DNA of 64,000 nucleotides from Rhabdornis inornatus. Its lineage: Eukaryota; Chordata; Aves; Passeriformes; Rhabdornithidae. Shown here one piece after another: positions 50,601 to 57,065 of the stretch. The first letter of the stretch is position 1. Each line of letters starts with the position of its first letter. Below the pieces are notes generated by a model. It searched no databases. It worked only from the letters and a program-made list of their open reading frames with translations, and was not told the origin of the DNA. The position numbers and the translations under genes were made by a program. The DNA lies in the NCBI GenBank assembly GCA_013397075.1, contig VWZS01004380.1, positions 806,001-870,000 on the forward strand. The letters run 5' to 3'.

Positions 50601-53576
50601 TAGGCTTTTTCAGAGTGTGATTCATGTGGCAGAAGGCAGATGGCTACATCAGGATAACCTCTGTCTCACTGTAAAGTGACTGTGCAGTCAAGCACAGGCT
50701 GGCTGGCATCCCCTGCAGCTGTCTGCATGTCTGCCTTGTTGTTAGGAACAGTGAAGTGACCAAGAAGGTTATCCTCTGTTTTTCTTCTCAAAGGGATGAG
50801 GCTGCTCATAAACTCAGTGGATCAAGTCAAGCAAGGGCTGGTCAGACTGAAGCAGATTCCTCCATTTTTCATAGGAATCCATCCAAATCCAATGGTAAGA
50901 ATAATTTCTAAATGCTTTGACCCATTTGTGCACCTTCTTCTCATCACTTTCTTTGAAGTCTTCTGTAACAGGAGGAATAATTAGAATAATTAGATGTTCT
51001 CATTCTCATTATGCTATTGGCATAACAAGCTATGCAATGGTTGCCTTACAAGGAACTCCTGGAATGGAAGTATCATATATTTGCTGCTTGTGATGGTTTA
51101 ATTTTTATCTGATGCTCTCAGAGCTGTTGACAGTTTATGGAGTCCCCTTTCTTTCTCACAAATTATGTGCTGTGTCTCTTGATTTTTAGTTGGAGAAATT
51201 TTAATGTTTGAGATCTTGAGGCAATATTCTCCTTTACTGCTTTGTGGTTTGTACAAAAAACGAGAAGTGCCTCTTTTCTGATTTCCTTTCATTTTGATCT
51301 TGACATTCAATTTTGTTTCCTTGTAGCAGTTTTTAAGTTAAGTGTATTTCAGATTCTTGGTATTTCTAGATATCTTGTTTTGCCTGTGTGTTTTGTTCAT
51401 TGAGATCCAATAGAATTACTGTTCTGCATATTAAATAGTGAAAAATATGTTCCCACTCTGTTCTGCATGTCCTGTATGTGTAAAAGATTCTGCCCACTAA
51501 CTCAGCTGAGTGGTTGTGCTTCCCAGTGGTTGTGCTGTGGTCCTTCTGAATTTATCCTATAGGATACACTTAGAGATGTAAGAGCTCATTCCTCTCATGG
51601 CGTGAACCAGATGCCTGCCTTTCCTTTCTCCTTGTGCATTTTTCAGGTAGATTTGTTCAGCTCCTATTTACACTTTCTCCACTGTGTTTCCCCATGCCCA
51701 TTTGCAGAGCATGATTCAGACTCTGACAGCGAGCTGTCCCTCGATGAGCACAGCAGTTCTTACGCCTCCTCCCATTCCTCGGACAGCGAGGAAGATGGAC
51801 TCGAGACAGAGAAGAAGTGGAACACATCTACTTCCAAAAACAATGAACATGGCCCACTCCACAGCACACCCAAAGGTAACCCCAGTACCTCCCTGTGCGA
51901 GGGGAGGGCAGTGGTGCTCTAAAATAGCTTTAGATTAGATGGGATAATTTGCCACACTACCATGCAACTGAGGCAGCATCTCCACCTCTGTGTCTTGCTT
52001 CTGGAGAGATCTTTGTTGTTTCCAGTTTAGAGACCCTTCTTCTTCCAAAGGCTTGTTCACAGGGGCGACTGAGTGCTGAATCACACAGAATCACACAGAA
52101 TGCTGAATGCTTTAAGGCAGAGTGCGTTTTGCAGGCAGGTCCCCAAAGCACTTGGATATGGCATTACCAAGCCAGCAAAATCTGGTATGAAAAAGAGGAG
52201 AAAGAAGCCACTTGTTTTGAGGGCAGGAGGAAGAAATGCCTGCCTCTCCTCGTGCAGTAAAGGCATTGGTGTTGGGGAGGTCCTGGACCTAAAGAGTTGG
52301 CAATCATTGACCATTAATATAATTTCTGTGTGGCAGGAATTTCTAAACATAGTTGATCCTGTCCTAATGAAAGGCGACTTTGAATGATGAACATCCAGGC
52401 TGTGTGCTGTGGCTCTTCACAGATACAGCACAGGGTGCCTGGGGTGCCCTCAGCCTTCATAAACCAACCTCCCCAAGGAGGGATCTCTGACTCTGGAGAG
52501 CTGAGAGGGCAGGTTTGCCTCACACTTCTCCATAATGGAACTGGCAACCTTGCTCTGGGAAGGGTTCGGACACCCTGCCATCCTACCAGGTGATTTTTTG
52601 GGGATTTAGTGCACCCCGAGGGCAGTGCAGTCCAGCAAGGACTGACTGAAGGATTGCTCTGGTGTGATACACAGCTCCTTTCCAGCCACAGAGGTCAGGC
52701 AGTGTTTGAGAGAACATACCAAAAGTGTTTTTTGAGCTAGTGTTTTTTTGCATTGCAGTTGATACCCTTCCCAATCATGTGAAACCCTATTGGCCCACAG
52801 AGTGCGTAACAGCCAGCGATGGTGAGGACCCTGGTAGGAAACAAAAACTCAAAGTAGAGACCAAGGTCAACGTAGAGCTTCACAGGGAAAACCAGGTGAA
52901 CCACAGCAATGAAGCACCACAGGACACGGAGAACGAAGGGCAGCAGAAGGAGAACAGACCTCTGGCCCACCAGAATAACCAGCAGCCGGAACAGAGGAAA
53001 GGTAGCACAGCCAACCCAGCCTCACAGTTGGATTGGGAGACTGGGGGGTTAACGAGCATTAATTAGTTTAAAAGGTAGCTCTGTCAGGGAAAAATACTTT
53101 CCAAATGGCTCCAACCTGTGTAGCCAGATACACCATGGGAAGCTAGTAGGTAGTTGCTGAAGTCTAATATTTTGGTTATGAAATGAAGTGCCAAACTAGA
53201 AGTCTTAGTAACAAATAGAGAATGTAGTATCTTGTATGTGCTTAGCTTGATAAATGGAATTACTGATACACTTAAAAAGTTTTATTATTCCCTCTTTTCC
53301 TTGACAGGTATCTTAAAAAATAAAGTTACCTACCCTCCTCCATTGGTGGATAAGAATATGAAGAATCGTTTGCGGGAAAAGCTGTCGGATTACAATCAGA
53401 GCACAGTCTCATCCAGGACTACTTCCCTAGGGACAAATGAGGGGCTCCGCTCTCCTTCAGACTCAGGGGTAACAGTAAAAAATGTTCGGAGGGAGCAGTC
53501 TCGAGACCAGCTCAATGGCATGGCCATGAGCCTCCACGTGGGAACAGGACATGCTGACACCTCAGACTCAGAGTAA
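8535..53576 (+). CDS. CELSR1: CELSR1, 3' half (29 spliced exons, 1502 aa in window; 5' exons outside)
   Basis: This is an atypical cadherin and adhesion GPCR of the plasma membrane that acts in planar cell polarity (partners by family knowledge: Frizzled and Vangl complexes). The 29 exons listed separately join in frame with matching phases and only GT-AG introns. Counting from the first residue in the window, the order is: end of laminin-G 1 (1-108), EGF (108-150), laminin-G 2 (150-about 335), EGF repeats (about 336-411), laminin-EGF (about 411-513), HRM (513-578), GAIN (about 580-923, GPS Cys box 881-923), 7TM (about 928-1180), and cytoplasmic tail to 1502. CELSR1 rather than CELSR2 or CELSR3 is called from paralog-specific strings such as FGQPAAVPCPKGSVGNAVRHC-like HRM sequence, ENGEVLPLKIVTY-type TM1 entry and RTAFLLLLLISATWLLG in TM6. 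Large introns also fit CELSR1. No frameshift or internal stop was found, so the gene looks intact. Confidence 0.95.
9594..9757 (+). CDS. CELSR1: CELSR1 exon b: laminin-G 1, C-terminal part
   Basis: The acceptor is tttcttcag and the donor is gccag|gtatgg. It encodes SLDLTGPLLLGGVPNLPEDF and then the laminin-G closing Cys segment CMRNLSIDSKPIDMAGFIAN, ending in a split Gly codon. N-L-S and N-G-T are potential glycosylation sites. Confidence 0.95.
10789..10914 (+). CDS. CELSR1: CELSR1 exon c: EGF-like domain between the laminin-G domains
   Basis: The acceptor is gaattccag and the donor is caag|gtaggc. It encodes a six-Cys EGF module, C-A-A-Q-R-N-Y-C... to ...YGGKNCEQ. CINKWNTYICEC matches the Asp/Asn beta-hydroxylation pattern C-x-[DN]-x4-[FY]-x-C-x-C. 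A one-exon EGF with both ends in the same phase is typical of shuffled modules. Confidence 0.94.
10915..15539 (+). other. intron, 4.6 kb; no gene or named repeat seen
   Basis: No exon-like segment with family similarity is present. A compact AT-rich block with ATTAAT and TAATTA sites lies at about 15040-15140 and could be a conserved non-coding element, which cannot be judged from one sequence. The long open frames near 13190-13890 on the minus strand are not supported as coding. Confidence 0.6.
15540..15706 (+). CDS. CELSR1: CELSR1 exon d: laminin-G 2, start
   Basis: The acceptor is gattcacag and the donor is attcag|gtaaaa. It encodes AMPSPQRFSGESIIIWSDLD, then VPWYIGLMFRTRKVNGMLMQ, the opening strands of the second laminin-G domain. 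It ends in phase 0. Confidence 0.94.
16173..16358 (+). CDS. CELSR1: CELSR1 exon e: laminin-G 2, middle
   Basis: The acceptor tract is T-rich and ends ccaacag; the donor is taccag|gtaagg. The exon is 62 whole codons, with ILNNYLQFEVYSGLSQVASL and DGEWHHLLIELK, the usual laminin-G 'W-H' strand. Confidence 0.95.
16685..16798 (+). CDS. CELSR1: CELSR1 exon f: laminin-G 2, late strands
   Basis: This 38-codon exon is phase 0 at both ends (acceptor cctcacag, donor atgcag|gtatga). It encodes GNQLPGLKMKSIIVGGVSGD and the laminin-G Cys strand QGFYGCMQ. Confidence 0.93.
17126..17300 (+). CDS. CELSR1: CELSR1 exon g: end of laminin-G 2 and an EGF domain
   Basis: The acceptor is gtcaccag and the donor is cccag|gtaacc. 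It encodes GVRMGETSTNTATLNMKQAI, then an EGF module with CDSNPCPQHSYCSDDWDSYS and CVCDP. C-S-D-D-W-D-S-Y-S-C-V-C fits the Asp beta-hydroxylation consensus. Confidence 0.95.
18000..18141 (+). CDS. CELSR1: CELSR1 exon h: EGF domain
   Basis: The acceptor is tgtccccag and the donor is caa|gtaaga. It encodes GYFGRDCVDVCNLNPCEHVS, then a second EGF with SHGYTCECGQSYYGQYCESK. It ends with two bases of a Lys codon. Confidence 0.94.
18142..19863 (+). other. intron, 1.7 kb; nothing recognised
   Basis: No family-like exon or named repeat is visible between these splice sites. The open frames at 18.2-18.7 kb and 19.1-19.5 kb are short, overlap on both strands and have no recognisable protein similarity. 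Confidence 0.6.
19864..19984 (+). CDS. CELSR1: CELSR1 exon i: laminin-type EGF, first part
   Basis: The acceptor is ctttaatag and the donor is tgcaag|gtaagc. It encodes IDLPCPRGWWGNPICGPCNC and GFDSDCNKTNGECHCK. The Cys spacing C-G-P-C-N-C and C-H-C is the laminin-EGF pattern of this receptor family. Confidence 0.95.
21100..21283 (+). CDS. CELSR1: CELSR1 exon j: laminin-type EGF domain
   Basis: The acceptor is gtctccag and the donor is gaag|gtacct, which is not a strong donor. It encodes CYPCDCFPSGSHTRACDMET, then CPCKPGVIGRQCNRCDNPFA. A minisatellite begins about seven bases into the following intron. Confidence 0.95.
21290..21683 (+). repeat. intronic GC-rich minisatellite, about 13.5 units of 28-30 bp
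   Basis: Head-to-tail units begin with GACACTGAGCCCTGG and continue with variants of CAGTGGGCACAGG, GAGCGGGCACAGG or CACAGGCACGGG. The order of variants near the start (about 21300-21400) recurs near the end (about 21550-21650), so the array also has a higher-order duplication. The GGG and GGGGG runs on the sense strand could form G-rich structures. Open frames through the array, especially on the minus strand (proteins rich in CPLPGLSVP-like repeats), are artefacts of periodicity. Confidence 0.95.
22429..22530 (+). CDS. CELSR1: CELSR1 exon k: HRM domain, first half
   Basis: The acceptor is ctccttacag and the donor is gtgg|gtaagt. It encodes VIYNGCPKAFEAGIWWPQTK and then FGQPAAVPCPKGSV. The GxxWP motif and Cys residues mark the hormone-receptor domain found just before GAIN in adhesion GPCRs. 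Confidence 0.96.
22531..24329 (+). other. intron, 1.8 kb, AT-rich; nothing recognised
   Basis: No exon or repeat that I can name is present. The sequence is AT-rich, with several TAAT-containing patches around 23500-23830. Confidence 0.6.
24330..24424 (+). CDS. CELSR1: CELSR1 exon l: HRM domain, second half
   Basis: The acceptor is ttccttcag and the donor is atcatg|gtaagc. It encodes GNAVRHCNIEKGWLPPELFN, then CTTNTFVDLKIM, completing the HRM Cys pattern. Confidence 0.96.
24738..24947 (+). CDS. CELSR1: CELSR1 exon m: GAIN subdomain A
   Basis: This 70-codon exon is phase 0 at both ends (acceptor tgattcag, donor aatgag|gtaaga). It has NEKLYHNETKLDGDKTIRIV and YGNDVRTAYQIMIRVLQYES, the helical GAIN-A part. 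Two sequons (N-E-T, N-A-T) are present. Confidence 0.95.
24948..27589 (+). other. intron, 2.6 kb; one short tandem duplication
   Basis: Apart from the 21-bp tandem duplication at 26077-26118, nothing is recognised. Confidence 0.6.
26077..26118 (+). repeat. 21-bp tandem duplication
   Basis: Two adjacent copies of GAGTGGAGAAYTTCTGAAACA differ at one base (C in the first, T in the second). This is a simple recent tandem duplication in the intron. Confidence 0.9.
27590..27773 (+). CDS. CELSR1: CELSR1 exon n: GAIN domain
   Basis: The acceptor is tatttctcag and the donor is atga|gtgagt. It encodes NIIKVGSALLDPGNKEHWEQ, then IQRTEGGTAHLLRHYEEYFN and the TYMRPFVIVATNM strand. It ends with one base of an Ile codon. 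Confidence 0.95.
28225..28388 (+). mobile_element. CR1 retroposon, 3'-end fragment (sense)
   Basis: The segment reads GCCCAGGGAGGTGGTGGA, then a 'CCCTGGAGATGTTCAAGAAAC' stretch, and ends in TCTTTTCCAACCTAGATGAT followed by TCTGTGATT, the hallmark 3' terminus of CR1 LINEs of birds. It is 5'-truncated as usual and sits in the intron before exon o. Confidence 0.92.
29957..30160 (+). mobile_element. CR1 retroposon, 3'-end fragment (sense)
   Basis: ATTAGGAAAAATTTCTTCAC is followed by a diverged copy of the CR1 3' UTR and ends in TCTTTTCCAACCTAAACAAT and TTTATGATTC. It is a second 5'-truncated CR1 in the same intron, about 1.6 kb from the first and in the same orientation. It ends about 265 bp before exon o. 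Confidence 0.9.
30426..30569 (+). CDS. CELSR1: CELSR1 exon o: GAIN domain
   Basis: The acceptor follows an unbroken run of nine C (30415-30423). The donor is gaaag|gtaaaa. It encodes IIAVDIFDKSNFTGARIPRF, then EIKEDYPKDLESSVVFPDTL. The sequon N-F-T is present. Confidence 0.94.
31754..31955 (+). CDS. CELSR1: CELSR1 exon p: GAIN linker with polybasic site
   Basis: The acceptor is a tandem TAGCAG, so the exon can start at 31754 (adding Ala) or 31757. The donor is ttgag|gtgaac. It encodes VPTMKPSNQKIPSKLNSNVF, the basic run KRKKR (31837-31851), then TVAMVIIYRSLGHLLPENYD. The linker before KRKKR is variable between species and paralogs; the IIYR strand is conserved. Confidence 0.93.
32281..32448 (+). 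CDS. CELSR1: CELSR1 exon q: GAIN subdomain B
   Basis: The acceptor is cttgtgcag and the donor is atcac|gtatgt. It encodes LPNRPIINTPVVSAAIHSDG, then LETEERTKPVCVFWNHSIT, including the first GPS Cys and Trp (C-V-F-W). Confidence 0.96.
32449..34793 (+). other. intron, 2.3 kb, AT-rich; nothing recognised
   Basis: Neither an exon nor a known repeat was recognised. Short open frames here are AT-rich chance frames. Confidence 0.6.
34794..34920 (+). CDS. CELSR1: CELSR1 exon r: GPS motif
   Basis: The acceptor is ttttttccccacag and the donor is cgagag|gtaggt. It encodes IGRTGAWSSRGCELFSRNQS and CQCNHITSFAVLMDISKRE. The four GPS cysteines with the W are present across exons q and r. The tripeptide at the cleavage position is His-Ile-Thr, close to the H-[LM]-[ST] consensus. 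The stretch after it is the tethered peptide leading into TM1. Confidence 0.96.
35304..35504 (+). CDS. CELSR1: CELSR1 exon s: TM1, TM2
   Basis: This 67-codon exon is phase 0 at both ends (acceptor tttctgcag, donor aacccg|gtaaga). TM1 is IVTYTTVSISLAALLITFIL; TM2 is HKNLVAALFFSELVFLIGIN. The intracellular loop LRSNLHSIHKN is typical of the family. Confidence 0.97.
35505..38900 (+). other. intron, 3.4 kb; nothing recognised
   Basis: No CELSR1-like exon or named repeat is visible. A short direct repeat ATGTCAAGAAAT occurs twice near 36128-36160. Confidence 0.6.
38901..39075 (+). CDS. CELSR1: CELSR1 exon t: TM3, TM4
   Basis: The acceptor is cccttctgcag and the donor is aacag|gtaccc. TM3 is CTVIAILLHYFYMSTFAWMF with the conserved Cys at its top; TM4 is FYYVVGWGIPAIIT. 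Confidence 0.97.
40977..41034. repeat. perfect inverted repeat (24-25 bp stem, 8-10 nt loop)
   Basis: The left arm GTGGTATAGTCCAGATATGG plus GAAG (40977-41000) is exactly reverse-complementary to 41011-41034. An additional A-T pair at 41001/41010 brings the stem to 25 bp around an 8-nt loop. No mismatch is present. Confidence 0.97.
41272..41319. repeat. 20-bp direct repeat with a 10-bp inverted repeat between
   Basis: TTAGTAAAATGCTTACAGAG occurs at 41272-41291 and 41300-41319. Between them TAAGCATTTT is the reverse complement of AAAATGCTTA, so the unit contains both a direct and an inverted duplication. Confidence 0.93.
42800..44036 (+). mobile_element. CR1 LINE with two internal deletions (endonuclease part plus 3' end)
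   Basis: The 5' part reads AGAGCTTTAAACTAGGTTTG, then a decayed CR1 endonuclease frame with fragments VRVYYRPSNQDNEA, RRLLECVEKNFLTQLMSEPA, RADFGLF and RPAWMKREF (stops and frame changes between them). At about 43770-43790 it jumps to the 3' region (CTGTACTCAGCACTGGTGAA). Near 43980 it jumps again, to a tail ending TCTCCAACCTAAACAATTCT. Nearly all of the reverse transcriptase is missing. It is a fossil, sense to CELSR1. Confidence 0.9.
44748..44860 (+). CDS. CELSR1: CELSR1 exon u: extracellular loop 2 and TM5 start
   Basis: The acceptor is ttgtgacacag and the donor is gttgtt|gtaagt. It encodes GLAVGLDPQGYGNPDFCWLS, then DTLIWSFAGPIVMVVV. Cys in C-W-L-S is the ECL2 partner of the TM3 Cys. Confidence 0.97.
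44861..46166 (+). other. intron, 1.3 kb, largely an old CR1/L3-like fossil
   Basis: See the mobile element at 45110-45550; the rest shows nothing recognisable. Confidence 0.6.
45110..45550 (+). mobile_element. degenerate CR1/L3-like LINE fossil (sense)
   Basis: Around 45151-45195 one frame reads HNKSLHPEVLKEY, resembling the LINE RT motif G-P-D-x-I-H-P-x-V-L-K-E-L. At 45325-45348 TTCTGGTCTCCTCACCTCAA matches the 'GGTCTCCTCATCTCAAAAAG' region of L3/CR1 elements. The end has TTCAAGGTCGTTTCCAACAC, like a decayed CR1 3' tail. The copy is old and gapped, and its borders are uncertain. Confidence 0.55.
46167..46246 (+). CDS. CELSR1: CELSR1 exon v: TM5 end and intracellular loop 3
   Basis: The acceptor is ccctttcag and the donor is gtcat|gtaagt. 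It encodes INTVIFILAMKASCRRRQRS and FEKTGVI (the final Ile codon is split). The basic loop CRRRQR lies on the cytoplasmic side. Confidence 0.95.
46247..47766 (+). other. intron, 1.5 kb; nothing recognised
   Basis: No exon, named repeat or conserved motif was recognised. Confidence 0.6.
47767..47893 (+). CDS. CELSR1: CELSR1 exon w: TM6 and TM7 start
   Basis: The acceptor is tgttttgcag and the donor is ctgcag|gtaagt. It encodes SVLRTAFLLLLLISATWLLG (TM6) and FHYLFAIFSCLQ (TM7 first half). The SATWLLG segment is a strong family signature. Confidence 0.98.
47894..49750 (+). other. intron, 1.9 kb; palindrome next to the donor
   Basis: A 24-nt near-perfect palindrome lies at 47916-47939, shortly after the donor. 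Nothing else is recognised. Confidence 0.6.
47916..47939. repeat. 24-nt palindrome (11-bp arms, TT centre)
   Basis: TGTGGTAGACC at 47916-47926 is exactly reverse-complementary to GGTCTACCACA at 47929-47939. It begins 23 nt downstream of the exon w end. Confidence 0.95.
49751..49876 (+). CDS. CELSR1: CELSR1 exon x: TM7 end and proximal tail
   Basis: This is a 42-codon phase-0 exon (acceptor ttatccag, donor ttaact|gtaaga). It encodes GLFIFFFHCVFNKEVRKHLK, then DDSTTTRATLLT. KEVRKHLK forms the membrane-proximal basic segment after TM7. Confidence 0.97.
50182..50318 (+). CDS. CELSR1: CELSR1 exon y: cytoplasmic tail
   Basis: The acceptor is cccctttcag and the donor is ctcag|gtaatc. It encodes RSLNCNNTYIEEPNMYRTTM, then GESTVSLESTVRSAKSHNSY. 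It ends with two bases of an Arg codon. Confidence 0.95.
50794..50894 (+). CDS. CELSR1: CELSR1 exon z: short tail exon
   Basis: The acceptor is cttctcaaag and the donor is aatg|gtaaga. Joined to exon y it reads DEAAHKLSGSSQARAGQTEA and DSSIFHRNPSKSN. It is too short to show as an independent open frame and was recovered by phase and by position relative to the equivalent variable exon of other CELSR1 proteins. Confidence 0.88.
51708..51875 (+). CDS. CELSR1: CELSR1 exon aa: acidic-serine segment of the tail
   Basis: The acceptor is catttgcag and the donor is caaag|gtaacc. It encodes EHDSDSDSELSLDEHSSSYA, then SSHSSDSEEDG and LHSTPKG. The S-D-S-D-S-E and S-S-D-S-E-E-D clusters fit casein kinase 2 sites and are a CELSR family hallmark. 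Confidence 0.97.
51876..52758 (+). other. intron, 0.9 kb; nothing recognised
   Basis: It contains only a short ATCACACAGA tandem at about 52080-52101. Confidence 0.6.
52759..53001 (+). CDS. CELSR1: CELSR1 exon bb: cytoplasmic tail
   Basis: The acceptor is tgcattgcag and the donor is gaaag|gtagca. It encodes VDTLPNHVKPYWPTECVTAS, then KQKLKVETKVNVELHRENQV and QQPEQRK. LKVETKV-VELHRE is conserved; the Gln/Asn-rich remainder is low complexity and likely disordered. Confidence 0.95.
53308..53576 (+). CDS. CELSR1: CELSR1 terminal coding exon
   Basis: The acceptor is tccttgacag and the stop is TAA at 53574-53576. It encodes GILKNKVTYPPPLVDKNMKN, then SSRTTSLGTNEGLRSP and the end ADTSDSE. GILKNKVTYPPPL is a conserved tail motif. 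Confidence 0.97.
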
Positions 53577-55422
53577 GTGCCACATCGGGATGCCCAGGCC
53601 AACCTCCTGTGGTCTCACCCTTCACCTTCCAACCCCAGACTCACACATGAGCAAAACTTTCCTCTGGTGACTGGCCAGAGCCCTTCACCAGTGACTGTCT
53701 TGATGGTTTGCCCATACCATGTCTCCAGGCCATGGTGTTTCAGCCATGAGAAGGCCAAAATAGGTGTCATGGGCAAGGTGCTGTGACAGACACTGCTGCT
53801 GGGTCACCCCGGGATGCTCTCAACTGGCAGGCTGATGTGGTACTGGCACACTTGGACAGGAGCAGCCTCGCTCTGCCCTGCCACCCTGCCAGGATTGGGT
53901 GGGGAAAGGCACGAGGCCATGGGGAGCATGGTATGAGTGTCCACCTGGGCAGAGGGAAACCATGGCTGAGGCAGGAGACCCCAAGGCTGGAGAGAAAACC
54001 AAGCTAGTGATCCTAAATTACCAGACGTGTGATTCCTACCTGCTGCATGGCAATCGCTGTGTGAATTTACCACTGTAAACTAAATCAAACATAAACAAAA
54101 GGCTGAGCAAGCTCTCAGCCAAAGGGAATTCTCAGAAACCTCATTACTCATCATAATTCTTGAATTTCAAATTAAGACAACAGCTATATGTCAAGTCTCT
54201 GCAGGCATTTTATGCATATAGTCTCATTATTTATTAACATGAATAATAGTCTTATTGTTTTACCAAACCGAGAGAAAATTTCTCACCCAGCTTTAACTCT
54301 GGCACTATCCCATCAGGCTTTAAATACCCCTGTTGTCTGGGTGCACAGACCATTCCCACCTCACTATAAAAGCACATCTTTGGATTGCTGGGAGTTGGCT
54401 GATTAAATAGACCCTGGTTAACATGGATGTTTTGAATAAGCCATTACTGAATAAGCTGCTACCAGGTAACACAGTCATTACTGGAGAATAACTCGCCAGC
54501 TTGTATTAAGCAACTGTGTTATCCCCAGAGCTTTGGCATCATGGAAAGCTCTGCTGTTGGCAGCAGTTTGCATTCATCTGTCTGATACACCAGGCTTCTA
54601 GCAGCTTGTAAGATCTGTGTGTGAACCTTGCATCCTCAGCAAAGCATTACACAATGCAATTAGCCCTCTGCAGAACTTCCTCTAAAGCATTTTTGTTGTG
54701 TACTGCCTGAAACTGTTTCTCCCAGCTGGTCTTCCCCTCCAGGACACCATCTCCCTTGCAAGCATTGGACTGGCAAGGCATGGTAACTTCACAGAGCATG
54801 AGCCCTTACTAAAAACAATTAGGTGGATGTGGGTGGAGTGGTTTGCCTGTGCCTGTTTAACCCTAAGCCTGCATGATCACTTCTTCTCACTAACAGAGGC
54901 AGTAATGAAACTTCAATTTGAACCATCAGGAAATTGTGATCACGCCTGCACAGTTCTGACTCCTCACCTCTGACTTCACCAGAGTGGGCACGCGGTGAGG
55001 AGGATGAGGTGGGCATCGATCCCCACATGGCTTCACTCCTGGCAGACTCCTGGCTACTCCTGGCTGCACTTGCAGTAGGGGCTCTGTGTGGTATGCTCCT
55101 CCCACAGGATCCCATGCTGAAAACATGGGAATGCCGCAGGGATGCACTGTGATGGACCTGTGCACCGTGCAGACAGTGCTGCAGGGGCTGCGTGTTACAG
55201 GGGGGAGCCAAGGAAAAACACATTGTTTCCTAGTGGACCTACAATAAGCCTAAAGACAAGCACTAGGAGGTGTCTTTTGTGGAGGCTTGATGGCTACAGC
55301 GTGAGCCCTTGAGGTTTCTGAGCTCTAGGGAGGAATATTGTAACAAGTGTCCTTTGGTTTCTACGCCAGCATCTCTGTCCACCCCCTTCGGACACGTCGT
55401 CTTAAGAAAAAAAAAAATCCTT

Positions 55423-55444
55423 TATATATATATATATATATATA
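55423..55444. repeat. (TA)11 microsatellite in the 3' UTR
   Basis: Eleven uninterrupted TA units directly follow an A11 tract and a TCCTT spacer. Length is likely polymorphic. Confidence 0.95.
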
Positions 55445-55550
55445 AAAAGTGTAGATACTTTTATATATTTTGTATGGTGTTGCTAAAGACAAAGTTCCTT
55501 TGTATATTTTACATTTATACTGATCTTGTTAATTTGATAATAGGAAATCA

Positions 55551-55556
55551 ATTAAA
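55551..55556 (+). terminator. candidate proximal poly(A) signal ATTAAA
   Basis: ATTAAA is followed within 100 nt by T-rich sequence and lies in an AU-rich block (about 55450-55620). It would give a UTR of about 2 kb. Confidence 0.4.
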
Positions 55557-56547
55557 AAGATGTTTTGATATTTTTTATATGAACATTGCACAATTTTACT
55601 TGAATTTGGCGTTTGATAAGTGACTGAGGTTTGGATGGAAGTCACCTTCAGACACAATGCAGTTTTCAAAGTAATACAGTAAAGATTACATCAAAATCCA
55701 TGCCTATAATTTATAAGTTTTGTTAACAGATTTTGGAACACATTTAAGGGCACAGAATGTTTTTCTTATAACCTCTTCTAAAACCCACACTTTTTTTTCA
55801 TTTTTTGTTATTTTGATCTCTTTTCACAAGTGCATTGAAGTGTTCAGGAACTGAACTTCAGGACTACACAAGTCTTTGTGTAAGGTTTCAACACACTCCT
55901 TGTCTGGAAGAAGGCAAATCAGTATATCCCTTACCAAGTACAAGAAAATAATTGGTGTGATTGTATGGTAGGTTTTGACCTTGGTCTGGCTCTGCAACAA
56001 ACCAGCACTTTGCATGTCCCAAGGAGAGGGCCCTCCTCCCATGGATCAAGGTGTGCCTCAGGTGTGGGGTTTTTTTTCTCTTTTTTGCTCACTGGATTCA
56101 GCACATTGCTAATCAAAACAGAAATACAAGACTTAAAAAATGTCCACATTTGACTGCCCAGCTATTTGACAAAGCCCTGCCTTTCTCGATATTTCAAAAA
56201 GTTCATGGAAGGCTTAAGGTTTCACATTTCCCACAAAATGTGCTGGTTTCACAAGTGTAGGAAAGTTAAGTGTGATCTGTCTGCTGTCTTCACCTTCCTG
56301 CAATGTTTACAAAAAGAGGAAAAGTAAGCTGTGAAAAAGTTTGCATCCAACAGTGTGAGGCAGAGCTTAGCTGGTGGCTCCCATGGTGGAATAGGTGACT
56401 CCAAGGACGACAATGGTGTGCCTGTGCCTGCTGTCTGCCAAAAAGGCTTTCAGGAGCTCCCTGTTCACCATAGCAGCCCTTCTGGGAAAATATTGGCTAT
56501 TGTTTGTGCAAATGTGTGCGAAGGGGAAGAAACAAAAAATCGGACTA

Positions 56548-56553
56548 AATAAA
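56548..56553 (+). terminator. candidate proximal poly(A) signal AATAAA
   Basis: Consensus hexamer with a TTTTGTTGTATT stretch about 50 nt downstream. Confidence 0.4.
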
Positions 56554-57042
56554 ATGCAGGAGTTGAGGAAAATATGAGAAACTGTATACTGTAATCTCAG
56601 TTTTGTTGTATTCTTATGCATTTTCAAGTATCAAGGAGGCCTTTGGAAGGGGAGAGGCAGGAAAGATGCTGTTCCTTTAAAAATTATGCAACACGCTCTG
56701 GGACATTTTCTGACAGAAAAAAAAATTTGAATGTTTTGAGGGTCTGGCACTTGGCTGTGTGCTCAGGCATTGTGTATAACCCATGCTAGTTGTTCTTACA
56801 TCTGTGTATGTATATTTTGTCCCAGTGAGATGTAGGTAGTTTTTATTTTGATCAGAATTGTTGCAGTAAATGAGGGTCAGTTGTATTAATGACAAAAAAA
56901 TTAAAACCTATTTTTATGACTTTTTAAAAGCTTTATGGCAGATTAGACACTGGAAGTTGTTGTTTGTTTGTTTTTTTAACAAATGTATATTTATTAATGT
57001 GCAGAACACTGGAATTGCATCACAGATGAAAGGAGAATTTAC

Positions 57043-57048
57043 AATAAA
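57043..57048 (+). terminator. distal CELSR1 poly(A) signal AATAAA
   Basis: Consensus hexamer followed by AAGAAATTTTTTTG and then the GU-rich CTCTGGTGGTTTATTTTT at about 57080-57097, the expected arrangement of signal, cleavage site (about 57060-57070) and downstream element. Confidence 0.75.
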
Positions 57049-57065
57049 TTAAGAAATTTTTTTGA

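Larger units (their letters stand above)
53577..57065 (+). other. CELSR1: CELSR1 3' untranslated region (about 3.5 kb)
   Basis: From the stop codon to the last good poly(A) signal there is no splice-like or coding signal. It contains an A11 run (55407-55417), an eleven-unit TA repeat (55423-55444) and AU-rich stretches toward the 3' end. Earlier candidate poly(A) hexamers could give shorter UTRs. The 3' border is inferred from the AATAAA position, not observed. Confidence 0.75.

Noticed and set aside
52078..52101. ATCACACAGA tandem, considered as an antisense CR1 terminal microsatellite
   Set aside because: There is no CR1 body next to it.
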